Part shown: piece after piece, positions 1-7,945 of the stretch | How the letters are laid out: each line of letters opens with the position of its first letter | How positions within the stretch are numbered: the first letter of the stretch is position 1 | From: a virus | DNA length: 64,000 nt | Virus record (IMG/VR): IMGVR_UViG_3300028920_000055 | Coordinates: 1-64,000 of that record | Direction: 5' to 3' (one strand) | The notes under the pieces: model-generated | Database searches by the model: none | Told to the model about the DNA's origin: nothing | What the model saw: the letters and a program-made list of their open reading frames with translations, nothing else | Translations under genes and position numbers: made by a program

Positions 1-1
1 T

Positions 2-1285
2 TCATTGAAGAGGAAAGTGGCTTCTATTACAGAAAAGGAACAGAAAGAAGCCAGTCAAAAAGAATACATTTCCGATCTTGAAAAGACAAGAGATTCTCTC
101 ATTAAGGAAAAGACTACTGCTGTAAATACTGCCAGCGGATATGAAAATAGGGTTGTAGAATTAAGGGAATTAATCGACAATATCGGAGAGGGTCAGTGTC
201 CAACTTGTGATCAGATTGTGCCAAAATCTCATATTGATAAAATAAAAAAGAACATAAAAATATCAGAGGGATCGATACACAGATGGAAAGTTAAAGCGAA
301 TGAGATTGCTGCTGGTATTAAGGAAGTTACAGAGGAATTGGAGAAGAAAAGAGGTGAGCTTGAAAGATTACAACACACTCTAAGAGTGGCAAAGATAGCT
401 AAGAGAGAATTGGAATCTGCTCTTAAAAGCAAGGATGAAGTAAAAGAATTGGAGAATGATAAGAAACGTCTCAAAAGGAATTTGGATGATAAATTAAAAG
501 CCATAGATGGTTTGGTGGCAGAAGTAAACAAAGTGTTAAGAGGCAGAAAGTCATATTTACCAGGCGATATAAAAACATTGGAACGGGATTTTGAGATTGT
601 AACTAACGATGCTACGATACATTATGGTAATTACAAATCAATCAAAAACGATCTTTCACAATATCGGAGCAATGAGCGAAAATTAAAAGAGTTGAAAGGG
701 GAAAGCAAAGAAAAACAAAATGACCTTGATCTTTATGAATACATTTATATGTCTATTCCTATCATTAAGTTGATGATTATCGATACAGTCAACGTATTGT
801 TAGAAAAGAAATTTAATGAGAAGCTGAAGGAATTTGGAATCACTGTTACAATAGAACTCGATACTGAAATCGATAAAAAATCCAGTGAAGGGAAGATTGA
901 TAAATATGAAATCCTTATTGTTGAAGAGGGCCAAGATCCAAGAGATTATAAATCATACAGTGGTGGAGAGAAGCAACGTCTCGCATTAGCCATTTATACC
1001 GGAATACAAGAAGTTGCTGATTTGATGTTATCAGAGGATCAAATTCCTAACATAGTATTATTTGATGAAGTATTTTCGTCTCTTGATGAAGTGGGTAGGG
1101 CTACATGCCTTGATATATTTCAATCTTTTATTGATAAGTCCAGGCGTAATGTTCATTGTATTACGCACTTGGAAGAAATAGAAAAGACATTCAAAGTCGA
1201 TGAACGTATAATTGTGACTAAAGATGAAGAAGGTGTAAGTAAAATCGTTGGAGGTGGAAATGGAAAACATGGTGAAGAATATTAA
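2..1285 (+). CDS. SbcC/Rad50/T4 gp46-like recombination ATPase, 5' partial
   Basis: Reads in from the left edge, so the N-terminal Walker A half is outside the window. What is visible is a long charged coiled coil interrupted by a zinc hook (CPTC near visible residue 65), a second coiled coil, then the C-terminal ATPase lobe with the ABC signature SGGEKQRL (near 319) and Walker B IVLFDEVFSSLD (near 350). This order is that of Rad50/SbcC and of phage gp46, the ATPase partner of an Mre11/gp47 nuclease that processes DNA ends for recombination-dependent replication. The nuclease partner is presumably upstream. The downstream genes (regulator, RuvC-like resolvase) fit a recombination operon. Family call is strong; the exact subfamily is not resolved. 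Confidence 0.9.
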   Translation, partial: SLKRKVASITEKEQKEASQKEYISDLEKTRDSLIKEKTTAVNTASGYENRVVELRELIDNIGEGQCPTCDQIVPKSHIDKIKKNIKISEGSIHRWKVKANEIAAGIKEVTEELEKKRGELERLQHTLRVAKIAKRELESALKSKDEVKELENDKKRLKRNLDDKLKAIDGLVAEVNKVLRGRKSYLPGDIKTLERDFEIVTNDATIHYGNYKSIKNDLSQYRSNERKLKELKGESKEKQNDLDLYEYIYMSIPIIKLMIIDTVNVLLEKKFNEKLKEFGITVTIELDTEIDKKSSEGKIDKYEILIVEEGQDPRDYKSYSGGEKQRLALAIYTGIQEVADLMLSEDQIPNIVLFDEVFSSLDEVGRATCLDIFQSFIDKSRRNVHCITHLEEIEKTFKVDERIIVTKDEEGVSKIVGGGNGKHGEEY

Positions 1286-1478
1286 AGCAGCCAAGCAGGC
1301 GGTGTTAAGACTTTACGAACAACGGGGATTTTATTATCAACACGAAATCATTGAGGCATTTGGCGTTCCAATGTATGAGGATTTGGAAATTCTTATGATG
1401 GCGATAAAAGAATTGGCGGATGAAGGGATATTGGAGAAAGGAACTAAAGATGGACTCGAATTCTACCGGAAAAAATAA
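1260..1478 (+). CDS. small winged-helix-like protein
   Basis: 72 residues from the ATG that follows GGAGGTG at 1250-1256, overlapping the end of the Rad50-like gene by 26 bases. The sequence is mostly helical with a final pattern (ELADEGILEKG then an aromatic residue) resembling the recognition helix and wing of small winged-helix proteins. No catalytic motif. An upstream in-frame TTG at 1248 is possible but would place the Shine-Dalgarno sequence inside the gene. Function unknown; a DNA-binding role is inferred only from the fold-like pattern. Confidence 0.6.
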   Translation: MENMVKNIKAAKQAVLRLYEQRGFYYQHEIIEAFGVPMYEDLEILMMAIKELADEGILEKGTKDGLEFYRKK

Positions 1479-1890
1479 AAAAAAGATTTTAATTAACACA
1501 ACAAACAAAAGTTGTTTTAATTCCCAGCTGTTCAGAAGATTAAGACTTGAGCGGCCCTATAGTAATGTCTCTGATTCATATCGATTACATATGTCTAAGC
1601 ATCAGGTGGGATTGAAAATTGGTAAGAGTGAGCCGCAAATTACTCGTTATGAATCAGGAGAACAAAATCCCAGTCTCGAAGCGTTAAAAAAAATATGTTT
1701 ACTTTTTCAAATTGATCCAAAAGATTTAATGGGGTTGATTTGGATTTCAGCTACAGCACTAAGAGAGGGTGAGACTATTTCACTTGATGGCGATAATAAA
1801 AATCTCGATGTAAAAATAAAAATTTGTCCCAGGTGTAAGCATTTGGAGTTGGAAGTCAAACCTTACAAGGCGAAAAAACATGGCAAATGA
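1450..1890 (+). CDS. XRE-family helix-turn-helix regulator
   Basis: 146 residues from ATG 1450, which has AAAGGA at a suitable distance; an in-frame ATG at 1420 gives a longer, less likely form. Residues about 44-95 carry a classic Cro/C1-type helix-turn-helix (MSKHQVGLKIG, then QITRYESGEQNPSLEALKKI). The C-terminus ends in a CPRCKH pair that could bind metal. Overlaps the previous gene by 29 bases and the resolvase by 11 bases, so it is co-transcribed with recombination functions. Probably a phage transcription regulator; its operators are not evident. Confidence 0.8.
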   Translation: MDSNSTGKNKKKILINTTNKSCFNSQLFRRLRLERPYSNVSDSYRLHMSKHQVGLKIGKSEPQITRYESGEQNPSLEALKKICLLFQIDPKDLMGLIWISATALREGETISLDGDNKNLDVKIKICPRCKHLELEVKPYKAKKHGK

Positions 1891-2611
1891 AAAGGTTACA
1901 ATAGGAATCGATGCCGACCTTACAAAGGTCGGGATTGTAACTGTAGATCATGCTACAGGTGAATTATTTCGAGCTGTAAGAGTTAGTGCTGGTAAAAGTC
2001 ATTTTGGTCTGAAAAGATCAATAAATATTGTTGACAATGTGATAGAAGAATTGGCTATTTGCAAGGAACAATATGATATTGGTGTGGTGATGATGGAGGA
2101 TTTCGGCGTTAATATAATGATAATGAAACAATCCGAAAAAGCCGCACTGATGGGAATGATATTTTGGTTTCTTATCAAGAACAAATTTCCTTTGTTTAGA
2201 TACTATAGCACTAAGAAATCTAAAAATAGGACAATAACTTCTGAAAGATTCGTGTTGCCTACTCAATTGAAAAAATTTATCTTTGGTAGAGGGAATGTTA
2301 CAACCAAGGGCAAATCATCCACTTTGCTATTGGACATTTATAAAATGACTGGATACGATTTTCCAGATGATGATATAGCGGATGCTTTCATGTTGGCTCA
2401 AGCCGGAAGATTTTTCCTGAGAAATCTTGGTGATCCGGATGGAGTAAGGGCGTTACCAATTATAAGACACGATACGAAAAGTGTGAAGCCTGTAGTAAAA
2501 AGTTTTTATCTCGATGATAAGAGATTTTCAGTAATACAAGAATGGATAAAAAATCAATTACATCCTAAACCCGATATGTTAACAATTGGAGGGCAAGATG
2601 CTCAAGCGTAA
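1880..2611 (+). CDS. RuvC-like Holliday junction resolvase
   Basis: 243 residues. The RNase H-like fold signature of RuvC resolvases is visible: IGIDAD (D11), an acidic strand MMEDF (E73), and the C-terminal FPDDDIADAFMLA (D165, D168). A basic segment before the last motif (GRGNVTTKGKSS) is typical of DNA-contacting residues in phage RuvC-like enzymes. Predicted to cut four-way junctions or branched replicative DNA before packaging. It sits directly after the regulator and two genes after the Rad50/gp46-like ATPase, which supports a recombination and DNA maturation role. The C-terminal 60 residues are an extension without a recognised motif. Confidence 0.8.
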   Translation: MANEKVTIGIDADLTKVGIVTVDHATGELFRAVRVSAGKSHFGLKRSINIVDNVIEELAICKEQYDIGVVMMEDFGVNIMIMKQSEKAALMGMIFWFLIKNKFPLFRYYSTKKSKNRTITSERFVLPTQLKKFIFGRGNVTTKGKSSTLLLDIYKMTGYDFPDDDIADAFMLAQAGRFFLRNLGDPDGVRALPIIRHDTKSVKPVVKSFYLDDKRFSVIQEWIKNQLHPKPDMLTIGGQDAQA

Positions 2612-3089
2612 ACACATTCATGCCGATGAAGTCTTTAATGTCGATCACAAGTTGACTAAAAGACTTGGTATCATGATGAAAAAGGCTTTCGGTGTAAAAG
2701 AGGATGGAGAGCCTAATCTTTCCTTGATAACATTTTGTGTACAAGGGAAAGATGAAAATGGCAAGACCGCTCTTAAATCAATGACTTTTTCTTATACCCA
2801 TCTACAACAGATGTTCGTATCTGATGATCGCAACCTTATTTTTCAACTGGCCCATGACTGTCCAGTGGCTTCTGGCACTTATAATGCTGAGTCATTGAAC
2901 AAGGCGAGAACAGAAAAATTGGGAGCAGAAGAAGATGAAAAAGGGAATGTTGAAGCTAATCGAACCGTGCGCCGCCGATCTGTACGCCAGCAGAAGAAGT
3001 TGGCAAAGAAGAGCAAGAAAAGATCAACGAGCCAACAAAAGAGAGGTGCGTCTGATACAGAATTTAGAACGGGATCGAAAAAAGTTTGA
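2598..3089 (+). CDS. hypothetical protein with basic tail
   Basis: 163 residues from ATG 2598 behind GGAGGG, overlapping the resolvase by 14 bases. The first 100 residues look like an ordinary soluble domain. After an acidic stretch near 115-122 the protein ends in about 40 residues dominated by R and K, a plausible nucleic-acid-binding tail. Not recognised. Because a second frame is also open over the tail region (2935-3300), a frameshift relationship cannot be excluded. Confidence 0.6.
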   Translation: MLKRKHIHADEVFNVDHKLTKRLGIMMKKAFGVKEDGEPNLSLITFCVQGKDENGKTALKSMTFSYTHLQQMFVSDDRNLIFQLAHDCPVASGTYNAESLNKARTEKLGAEEDEKGNVEANRTVRRRSVRQQKKLAKKSKKRSTSQQKRGASDTEFRTGSKKV

Positions 3090-3300
3090 GGAAGCATTAC
3101 AAGGCGTTTTTAATTTAATGCTTGAAGAAAAAGTAGAACAAATGTTATCTGATATATTTCTAATGGAAGGAGAGACAGATTATGTCAGATGTACCAGGCA
3201 GAGGCCCAGGGGGATGGCGCGGAGCAGACGAACTGGATTTCGGGACAGGCAAGGCAAAAGAAACAATGTATTGCCAATGTCCACATTGCGGTTCAGTTAA
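2935..3300 (+). CDS. possible overlapping small ORF (uncertain)
   Basis: An open frame overlapping the 3' end of the previous gene and the 5' end of the next one. Only the middle (3046-3180), read from a GTG at 3046, looks protein-like: LERDRKKFEEALQGVFNLM followed by an acidic helix. The part after 3182 reads as a shadow of the zinc-ribbon gene. It could be a real short gene, or a -1/+1 continuation of the preceding protein. No good ribosome binding site was found. Confidence 0.25.
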   Translation: MKKGMLKLIEPCAADLYASRRSWQRRARKDQRANKREVRLIQNLERDRKKFEEALQGVFNLMLEEKVEQMLSDIFLMEGETDYVRCTRQRPRGMARSRRTGFRDRQGKRNNVLPMSTLRFS

Positions 3301-3577
3301 ATCTTATAACGAACGCACTGTTGGAATTATATGTTCCAATTGTGAAAAATACTTTCGAATAGAGGATGCAAAACCCGCAACAGACGAAGAAATTGCCGGA
3401 AGTACAGCTCCACATTTCGTTACGGAACAAGCTCAAAGGATGTTGAAATTTCGCGGAAAGATGGAGCAAAAGGCCCACAATTGGAAAGATAAGCAATTGG
3501 CCAGAAGAAAGCAACCAGGGTATAAGCCTGTCCACCATGGTCCAATTGATCCTGATACAGGAGAGAGAACAAAGTGA
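3182..3577 (+). CDS. small zinc-ribbon protein
   Basis: 131 residues from ATG 3182 behind GGAGAGA. A clear zinc ribbon (CQCPHCGSVKSY, then IICSNCEKYF) occupies residues about 31-58. It follows a Gly-rich N-terminus and precedes a basic C-terminal half (KDKQLARRKQPGYK). Likely a single-domain nucleic-acid- or protein-binding factor. The following gene overlaps its stop by four bases, so both are translated from one message. No specific family recognised. Confidence 0.7.
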   Translation: MSDVPGRGPGGWRGADELDFGTGKAKETMYCQCPHCGSVKSYNERTVGIICSNCEKYFRIEDAKPATDEEIAGSTAPHFVTEQAQRMLKFRGKMEQKAHNWKDKQLARRKQPGYKPVHHGPIDPDTGERTK

Positions 3578-3789
3578 AATTTAAGAGACCAACAGATGGC
3601 GATACAAGAGTGGTGAAGAAATTTGCTATTATTCCAATAACAATCGATGAAGAAACGATTTGGTTAGAAACAGTTTACATACTCCAAGTGTATGTTTCAA
3701 TATATGCAAGAACATTTCTTAATTGGAATGATACTGAATTTGTATCAAAAGAAGTGTATGAAGCCTCAAAAGAGAAGGAAAATGGATAG
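3574..3789 (+). CDS. hypothetical protein
   Basis: 71 residues, starting at a GTG whose last two bases lie in the TGA stop of the zinc-ribbon gene (GTGA overlap). Contains a hydrophobic middle strand-like stretch (IWLETVYILQVYVSIYA) that is too polar for a confident membrane segment. Translationally coupled to both neighbours. Function not recognised. Confidence 0.55.
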   Translation: MKFKRPTDGDTRVVKKFAIIPITIDEETIWLETVYILQVYVSIYARTFLNWNDTEFVSKEVYEASKEKENG

Positions 3790-4090
3790 AGCAGATCAAT
3801 ATCAACAACTTCAAGATAAAATTGCTCGCTGGTCAAATGAAACATTTGGCCCTGGCGAGAAAAGACTTTTAGGGATGTGCAATCATCTTGTGATGGAAGC
3901 GGCAGAATTGCGTAATCGTCCAGATGGATTATCAGAACTGGCAGATGTACTCATCTTATTACTCAATATCGCCCGTGTTAATGGGTATCATGTTGATTTG
4001 CTATTTTACGCCGCCGCTAAAAAGCACCAAATCAACGTAAATAGGAATTGGAAATTAATGCCGGATGAAACTTATCAACATGTGGAGTGA
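3782..4090 (+). CDS. MazG-like (DUF550-type) nucleotide phosphohydrolase
   Basis: 102 residues from ATG 3782 behind AGAAGGA; a much longer in-frame start at 3692 is rejected because it overlaps the upstream gene. The all-alpha NTP pyrophosphohydrolase pattern is visible: HLVMEAAELRNRPDG (metal-binding acidic helix), then LSELADVLILLLNIA (second acidic helix), then a basic helix AAAKKHQINVNRNW. Small single-domain members of this group hydrolyse dATP/dGTP or related nucleotides to monophosphates. In phages they adjust nucleotide pools or counter alarmones. The substrate here is not determinable; no PurZ-like base-modification gene is in the window. Confidence 0.75.
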   Translation: MDRADQYQQLQDKIARWSNETFGPGEKRLLGMCNHLVMEAAELRNRPDGLSELADVLILLLNIARVNGYHVDLLFYAAAKKHQINVNRNWKLMPDETYQHVE

Positions 4091-4092
4091 TC

Positions 4093-4959
4093 ATGTTACT
4101 CACAGTGGGTATGCCCCTTTATCAAGCTGAAAAAATCGGTTGGTTGGCTTTCGAGGGACTTTGTAGACAAGTATACGCCAAAAGCAAGAAGTATGACTGG
4201 CAAGTAGTTGTCTATGAAGATAGTAATTTAAAATACCAACCAATGGGCAGCAACGCTGTATTCTCCTTTTATGACCGATTGAAACTGGCTGGCTGTAGCA
4301 AATTGGTTTATCTTTCTAATAGCGACAAGAGAATCGCTCCAAGCCAGAAATGGATAGAAATAGCAAATTATGAAAATCCATTACTTGGATATGCAGATTA
4401 TGTTCTCGTACAAGATGCTGATTGCTTTTCTTTTCCAACAAGAATATATGAGACTTGGAATGCTGTAAAATGTACAGTGGGAGATGCTGATCATATACAC
4501 TCTGATATTGATTGGATACACAGCCATCAAGGAGTTTTTTACAATATAAAAACTGAACATACCGCTCTTTTCCGAAAGCATCGACATACCGGATTAAATA
4601 TGGCTTTTAGGGCATCTGCTTTGTTTAATAATCCCCATGAAGTTGAAGTTAAGAATCCAAAGAAATTTAGAGGATTGAATTATTGGCTTTATTATATAGC
4701 AACCAAATGGGCAAAAGGTTCAGACCTTAAACCAGTTATAAAAGAAATTGGTCAAAAGACATGGGAAAGTGGACTCGACACTCATGGCTACAATACTATT
4801 ACGACAGATGGTCGCAGCCAGATGATAGAAAACGCCAATAAAAAGCCTTTTTATCCTTATCATGGTAATATAAACAAGCACATCCCCGCTTTCGTTATGT
4901 CAAGATTAAGAAGTTTAAAACATGACGAAGGTACTTCAAAGAATATACTTACTCTATAA
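4093..4959 (+). CDS. GT-A-like glycosyltransferase family protein
   Basis: 288 residues from ATG 4093 behind GGAGTG. The N-terminus (MLLTVGMPLYQAEKIGWLAFEG) and the central YADYVLVQDADCFSFPTR, with a D-x-D, resemble GT-A glycosyltransferases. The same opening, with SWLGMESLCNQV and a QDD motif, occurs in the gene at 51554 inside the sugar cassette, so the two look paralogous. The reaction is presumably sugar transfer from a nucleotide sugar; donor and acceptor are unknown. It is isolated among nucleotide-metabolism and zinc-protein genes. Confidence 0.6.
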   Translation: MLLTVGMPLYQAEKIGWLAFEGLCRQVYAKSKKYDWQVVVYEDSNLKYQPMGSNAVFSFYDRLKLAGCSKLVYLSNSDKRIAPSQKWIEIANYENPLLGYADYVLVQDADCFSFPTRIYETWNAVKCTVGDADHIHSDIDWIHSHQGVFYNIKTEHTALFRKHRHTGLNMAFRASALFNNPHEVEVKNPKKFRGLNYWLYYIATKWAKGSDLKPVIKEIGQKTWESGLDTHGYNTITTDGRSQMIENANKKPFYPYHGNINKHIPAFVMSRLRSLKHDEGTSKNILTL

Positions 4960-4970
4960 TGGAGGCGAAA

Positions 4971-5228
4971 ATGGATAAGAAAGAACGAAAGAAAAGGGTG
5001 TTAAGTTATCCGCCCGCAGATCCAACGAAGGAGTGCCCTCTTGGTACACTTCATCAAAAGACTTGCGCTCACTGTCGTTTCGCTATTCAACGATACACCC
5101 AAAGAGAGATCGATGAATACAGAAGCAGAGGCAAGTTGGAAATGGCTAATAAACAGTATGCCTGTATTTTTACGGCCATTTTAATAGAGTTAATGAGAAA
5201 CAACCAACTCTTAGAGAGGATAAAATGA
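4971..5228 (+). CDS. small cysteine-containing protein
   Basis: 85 residues from ATG 4971 after TGGAGG. It contains ECPLGTLHQKTCAHCRFAIQ and a later YACIF; the four cysteines could form a zinc site. The N-terminus is highly basic. The next gene overlaps its stop by four bases. Function unknown. Confidence 0.6.
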   Translation: MDKKERKKRVLSYPPADPTKECPLGTLHQKTCAHCRFAIQRYTQREIDEYRSRGKLEMANKQYACIFTAILIELMRNNQLLERIK

Positions 5229-5494
5229 TACTTCTGCTTGTGGCCAAGGAAGGTGTTCCTGTAGATGCGAAACTTGACGCCAGTCAGATTCAAAAGGCAG
5301 TTACAGCCTATAACAAGAATCTAAAAAGGCACAGGGAGCCTTTTATCCTTACAATTCAAGGCTATGATGTATACGCTATTCCCGAAACCATTCGCAAAGT
5401 GGAATCCGAAGGGGATAACATAGTCAAGCTCGATCTTACAGCCATCATGAGATTGGCTGAAGAAGAGGAATTGGATCACTTGGAGTTAACATGA
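5225..5494 (+). CDS. hypothetical protein
   Basis: 89 residues, ATG inside the preceding stop (ATGA). A compact alpha/beta pattern with an acidic C-terminus (RLAEEEELDHLELT). It overlaps the next gene by four bases, so three genes here are translationally coupled. No recognisable family. Confidence 0.6.
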   Translation: MILLLVAKEGVPVDAKLDASQIQKAVTAYNKNLKRHREPFILTIQGYDVYAIPETIRKVESEGDNIVKLDLTAIMRLAEEEELDHLELT

Positions 5495-6096
5495 AGAAAA
5501 AGAGAGATGCAAGAGAGCTTTTAAAGAAAGCCAAGAGAAAAAATGCGAAAGCTCTTTTAAGAAAGGCCAAAGACAGAAAGAAAATTACCAAGGCCAAGCT
5601 CAAACAATCCGTAAATCCCTACAAAAGGATCAGTTGGGCCAATGCTAAAAGATATTACATTTATGGTATTGTCGCTTCTGATAATCCTCATCCAAAGGAT
5701 AATATTGTCTATACGCAAGACCTTATTACTCAATTAGCTCAACGCCATCGATCTGTAGATAGTTTTCCTGTGTACTATAATTTCGATACGGAACGCCTAA
5801 TAGGATCAGCAAGGCTTAATGGAGTAATGAGAGATGGTGGAAGATATTATCTGCTTGGAGCGGTGACGGTTGTTGTACCTCTTAAATTCGCTGAGCGAAT
5901 GGACAAGATGTATTTGGGATTGGGAGTAAGCGCGGAAAAGTCTCAAATCAGAAGAACAACGGATCAAAAGCTCATCACAGGCGGTAAAGTAATATCCATC
6001 TCTCTTATATCGAAAGATAAAGTTTGCGATCCTTTATGTAAGGTGAATCAGATATTGAAGGATGCTGACATAGATCGTCGTCTCGAAGAAGATTAA
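5491..6096 (+). CDS. protein resembling a prohead-protease fold, catalytic His absent
   Basis: 201 residues. A very basic N-terminal 45 residues is followed by a domain whose order of motifs parallels the prohead protease at 40663: YYIYGIVASDN, then SFPVYYNFDTERLIGSARL, then MYLGLGVSAEKSQI, then KVISISLISKDKVCDP. In the protease the equivalent segment is PVFVDHKRDQDHLIGS with a His; here the His is missing. The basic N-terminus would suit nucleic acid or scaffold binding. It could be an inactive relative or an unrelated beta-barrel. It is the last gene before a double terminator. Confidence 0.45.
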   Translation: MKKKRDARELLKKAKRKNAKALLRKAKDRKKITKAKLKQSVNPYKRISWANAKRYYIYGIVASDNPHPKDNIVYTQDLITQLAQRHRSVDSFPVYYNFDTERLIGSARLNGVMRDGGRYYLLGAVTVVVPLKFAERMDKMYLGLGVSAEKSQIRRTTDQKLITGGKVISISLISKDKVCDPLCKVNQILKDADIDRRLEED

Positions 6097-6131
6097 AAGT
6101 CTCAACCGGGAGAAAATCAGTATATTATAGT

Positions 6132-6159
6132 ACAATAAACCCAATCAAATTTGCTCTCT
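6132..6159 (+). repeat. 28-bp dispersed repeat, copy A
   Basis: Matches 25 of 28 positions with 54129-54156, including a shared AATTTGCTCTCT / ATATTTGCTCTCT core. Both copies lie at the end of a gene block. Copy A is followed within 20 bases by a terminator hairpin, and copy B contains its own 9-bp hairpin. Role unknown. Confidence 0.55.
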
Positions 6160-6175
6160 CTCGCATTTTTACCCT

Positions 6176-6206
6176 AAAGCCATATCTCGGTATGGCTTTA
6201 TTTTTT
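6176..6206 (+). terminator. rho-independent terminator
   Basis: Stem AAAGCCATA / TATGGCTTT with loop TCTCGG, followed by ATTTTTT. It ends the recombination and nucleotide gene block, 80 bases after the last stop. Confidence 0.85.
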
Positions 6207-6213
6207 CCACCAT

Positions 6214-6336
6214 AAAAAATTACACCAGCGCATTTTATTAAATTCATTCGGGAACAAAAAAAGGGATGATGAAATTAAATTTTCATCGATCCCTTTTTTT
6301 ATTGTTTTATAGGAAAATGTGATAGCACCGAGGCAT
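6214..6336 (+). repeat. diverged direct repeat flanking the ORFan module, left copy
   Basis: Three blocks, AAAAAATTACACCAG (6214-6228), ATTCGGGA (6247-6254) and CGAGGCAT (6329-6336), recur in the same order at 13990-14112. First-to-last block spacing is identical (115 bases) and each copy starts just after a hairpin. The two copies bracket the 6.8-13.9 kb module in direct orientation. Confidence 0.55.
6257..6300. terminator. bidirectional terminator
   Basis: Near-perfect hairpin, AAAAAAAGGGAT on one arm and ATCCCTTTTTTT on the other, with an inner ATGAAA/TTTCAT stem. It has an A-run before and a T-run after, so it should work in both directions. Together with the hairpin at 6176 it insulates the downstream module. 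Confidence 0.85.
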
Positions 6337-6735
6337 TGGGAATGGGGTTTTGAATGCTGCCAGCCATTGTGGTGTGGATATTGTTGAAATTCAGGAGATT
6401 GGTTGTTGTGGTTTGTTAATTGTTATATTGGATATTGTAGATTGGTGGTCGGGGACTTAGAATTTTTCGGTAAAAATTCTAAAAATTTACATTGTGTGTT
6501 GGGGATTGTGCAAGATAGTTGGATCTTAGGAGAGTTGATTGTTGTTCGGTGACGTTAAATAGAAGATAAAAGATAGGTGTTAGTTGTTGGGGGTTTTTCT
6601 TTAATCTTTAACGCTATAATATAAGAAAAAAAAAGGAGAAATAAAAGAGAAAAATTTACATTGTGTGTAGTAAAATGTTGGCGGGGGACTTAGTACTTTT
6701 TTCGAAAAAAATTTTTTTCCCCGGTTAAAAAAAGT
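6301..6735. other. non-coding G/T-rich stretch with repeated elements
   Basis: No supportable gene. The + strand is unusually rich in TTG/TGTTG/GTGG words. It holds two copies of the 19-mer AAAAATTTACATTGTGTGT (6481-6499, 6650-6668) and two copies of GGGGACTTAG (6451-6460, 6684-6693). Each GGGGACTTAG is followed by a small hairpin; a third copy lies at 9018-9027. It may be an untranslated RNA or a regulatory region ahead of the promoter at 6738. Confidence 0.5.
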
Positions 6736-6737
6736 AT

Positions 6738-6766
6738 TTGACTATTTAATTTATTTTTACTATATT
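6738..6766 (+). promoter_or_regulatory. sigma-70-like promoter of the ORFan module
   Basis: TTGACT (6738-6743), a 17-bp spacer, then TATATT (6761-6766), preceded by TTTAC in the extended -10. Transcription would start near 6773, giving a leader of about 55 bases before the first gene. That gene's ribosome site AAAAGGGGAAAG is shared with the two genes at 14634 and 15447. Confidence 0.75.
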
Positions 6767-6826
6767 CTAACGTAATACCCTATATAAGCGAAAAGCCTAT
6801 AACAACTAACGGAAAAGGGGAAAGAG

Positions 6827-7405
6827 ATGACAACAGACGAATTAGTAAAGATTAAAACGATAGAGTTAGCACAAGTTTTAAAAGACAGGCGACAACAGTT
6901 CGGAGAAGATAAGAGAAGTAAGCTAAAGAAAAACTGGAGACAATTAGCTAAACCCTTTAAAGGGGACAACATGATAAATCCACATCCCAGGAAACACCCA
7001 CACCATTACGAAACACCAGACCCAGACAACATAGAGTTAGGGGATCACTACATACACCGGGGGAATAGAGAAACCTACGAAGTAGTAGACATCACAGATG
7101 ACAACGTTTACTTCTTATCACACAGAGAGGAAACATATTTTATTAACAAGAATGACCTAAACAACTTTCGCAAGACAATTCGCCCTTCACACACAACATG
7201 GTTTATAGAAACAACAGACGAGGAATCGGAAGGGAAAGAAGAAGAACCAGTACACAACGTTAAAAGACGGAAATACGGAACAGTACACAAAACAGAAAAA
7301 AGAGAACAACTAAACGATAGACCTTACAAAAGAAAGGGAACGGGAAGAAGAACAAGACACTATAACAGCATTGACGTAACAGTTCTCGATTTCTTAGGGA
7401 AGTAA
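6827..7405 (+). CDS. first ORFan of the promoter-driven module
   Basis: 192 residues from ATG behind GGGGAAAGAG. Highly charged: a helical basic N-terminus (to about 45), a middle part with His-rich HPRKHPHHYETPDPDN, a beta-rich segment (YEVVDITDDNVYFLSHREE) and a basic C-terminal tail (KRKGTGRRTRHY). Codons favour ACA, AAC and CAA, unlike the flanking regions. As the first gene behind a strong promoter it is probably an early protein. No family recognised. Confidence 0.65.
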   Translation: MTTDELVKIKTIELAQVLKDRRQQFGEDKRSKLKKNWRQLAKPFKGDNMINPHPRKHPHHYETPDPDNIELGDHYIHRGNRETYEVVDITDDNVYFLSHREETYFINKNDLNNFRKTIRPSHTTWFIETTDEESEGKEEEPVHNVKRRKYGTVHKTEKREQLNDRPYKRKGTGRRTRHYNSIDVTVLDFLGK

Positions 7406-7429
7406 ACAACAAACTAAAGGAGAAGAACC

Positions 7430-7921
7430 ATGGAACAACAAAGAAAAGAACGACCCGAATACGCCTTTCGAGGGGAGACACCAATGGACACAATGGACTT
7501 CACCAAACACAGACTCGAAAGCGAAACCGACTTCCAACAAAACGACACACAGTGGCTACTTACAGCTGCCGGATCAACAGACAATTGCCTACCTGACATG
7601 ACAGACGACATCCTACGATACGCCGTAACAGAAATCTTTTCCACCATCCTCTCTATCATGACATTTCACAGAGACAGCTATAACGATCCAGAAGTCTTTG
7701 ACCGAATCCGGGAACACTGTATCAAAGCTCCAAACATCTTTATCAATCCAATAGGAACAACCAACAAAGACATCACACCGGATCAAATCAACGAACACAA
7801 CTGTGACTGGTTTGTAGCTGTGGTTGTTGATCCTCTACGGTTCGCTTTTCTTAGCGAAAAACAACAGAAGGATCTCATCCAATGGGCTTTCGACGCACAA
7901 GACAATTATCGGGACGTTTGA
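7430..7921 (+). CDS. hypothetical early-module protein
   Basis: 163 residues; ATG follows AAGGAGAAG. A soluble protein with a polar N-terminal 50 residues and a helical domain from about 60 (ILRYAVTEIFSTILSIMTFH) to the end (FLSEKQQKDLIQWAFDAQD). Very C-rich third positions. No recognisable family or active-site motif. Confidence 0.65.
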   Translation: MEQQRKERPEYAFRGETPMDTMDFTKHRLESETDFQQNDTQWLLTAAGSTDNCLPDMTDDILRYAVTEIFSTILSIMTFHRDSYNDPEVFDRIREHCIKAPNIFINPIGTTNKDITPDQINEHNCDWFVAVVVDPLRFAFLSEKQQKDLIQWAFDAQDNYRDV

Positions 7922-7945
7922 CAACAAACAAGGAGACCAAACACC

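Noticed and set aside
3782-4090. 2-aminoadenine (Z-DNA) genome biosynthesis
   Set aside because: A MazG-like hydrolase alone is common in phages; no PurZ-like synthetase or dATP-specific hydrolase is visible in the window.
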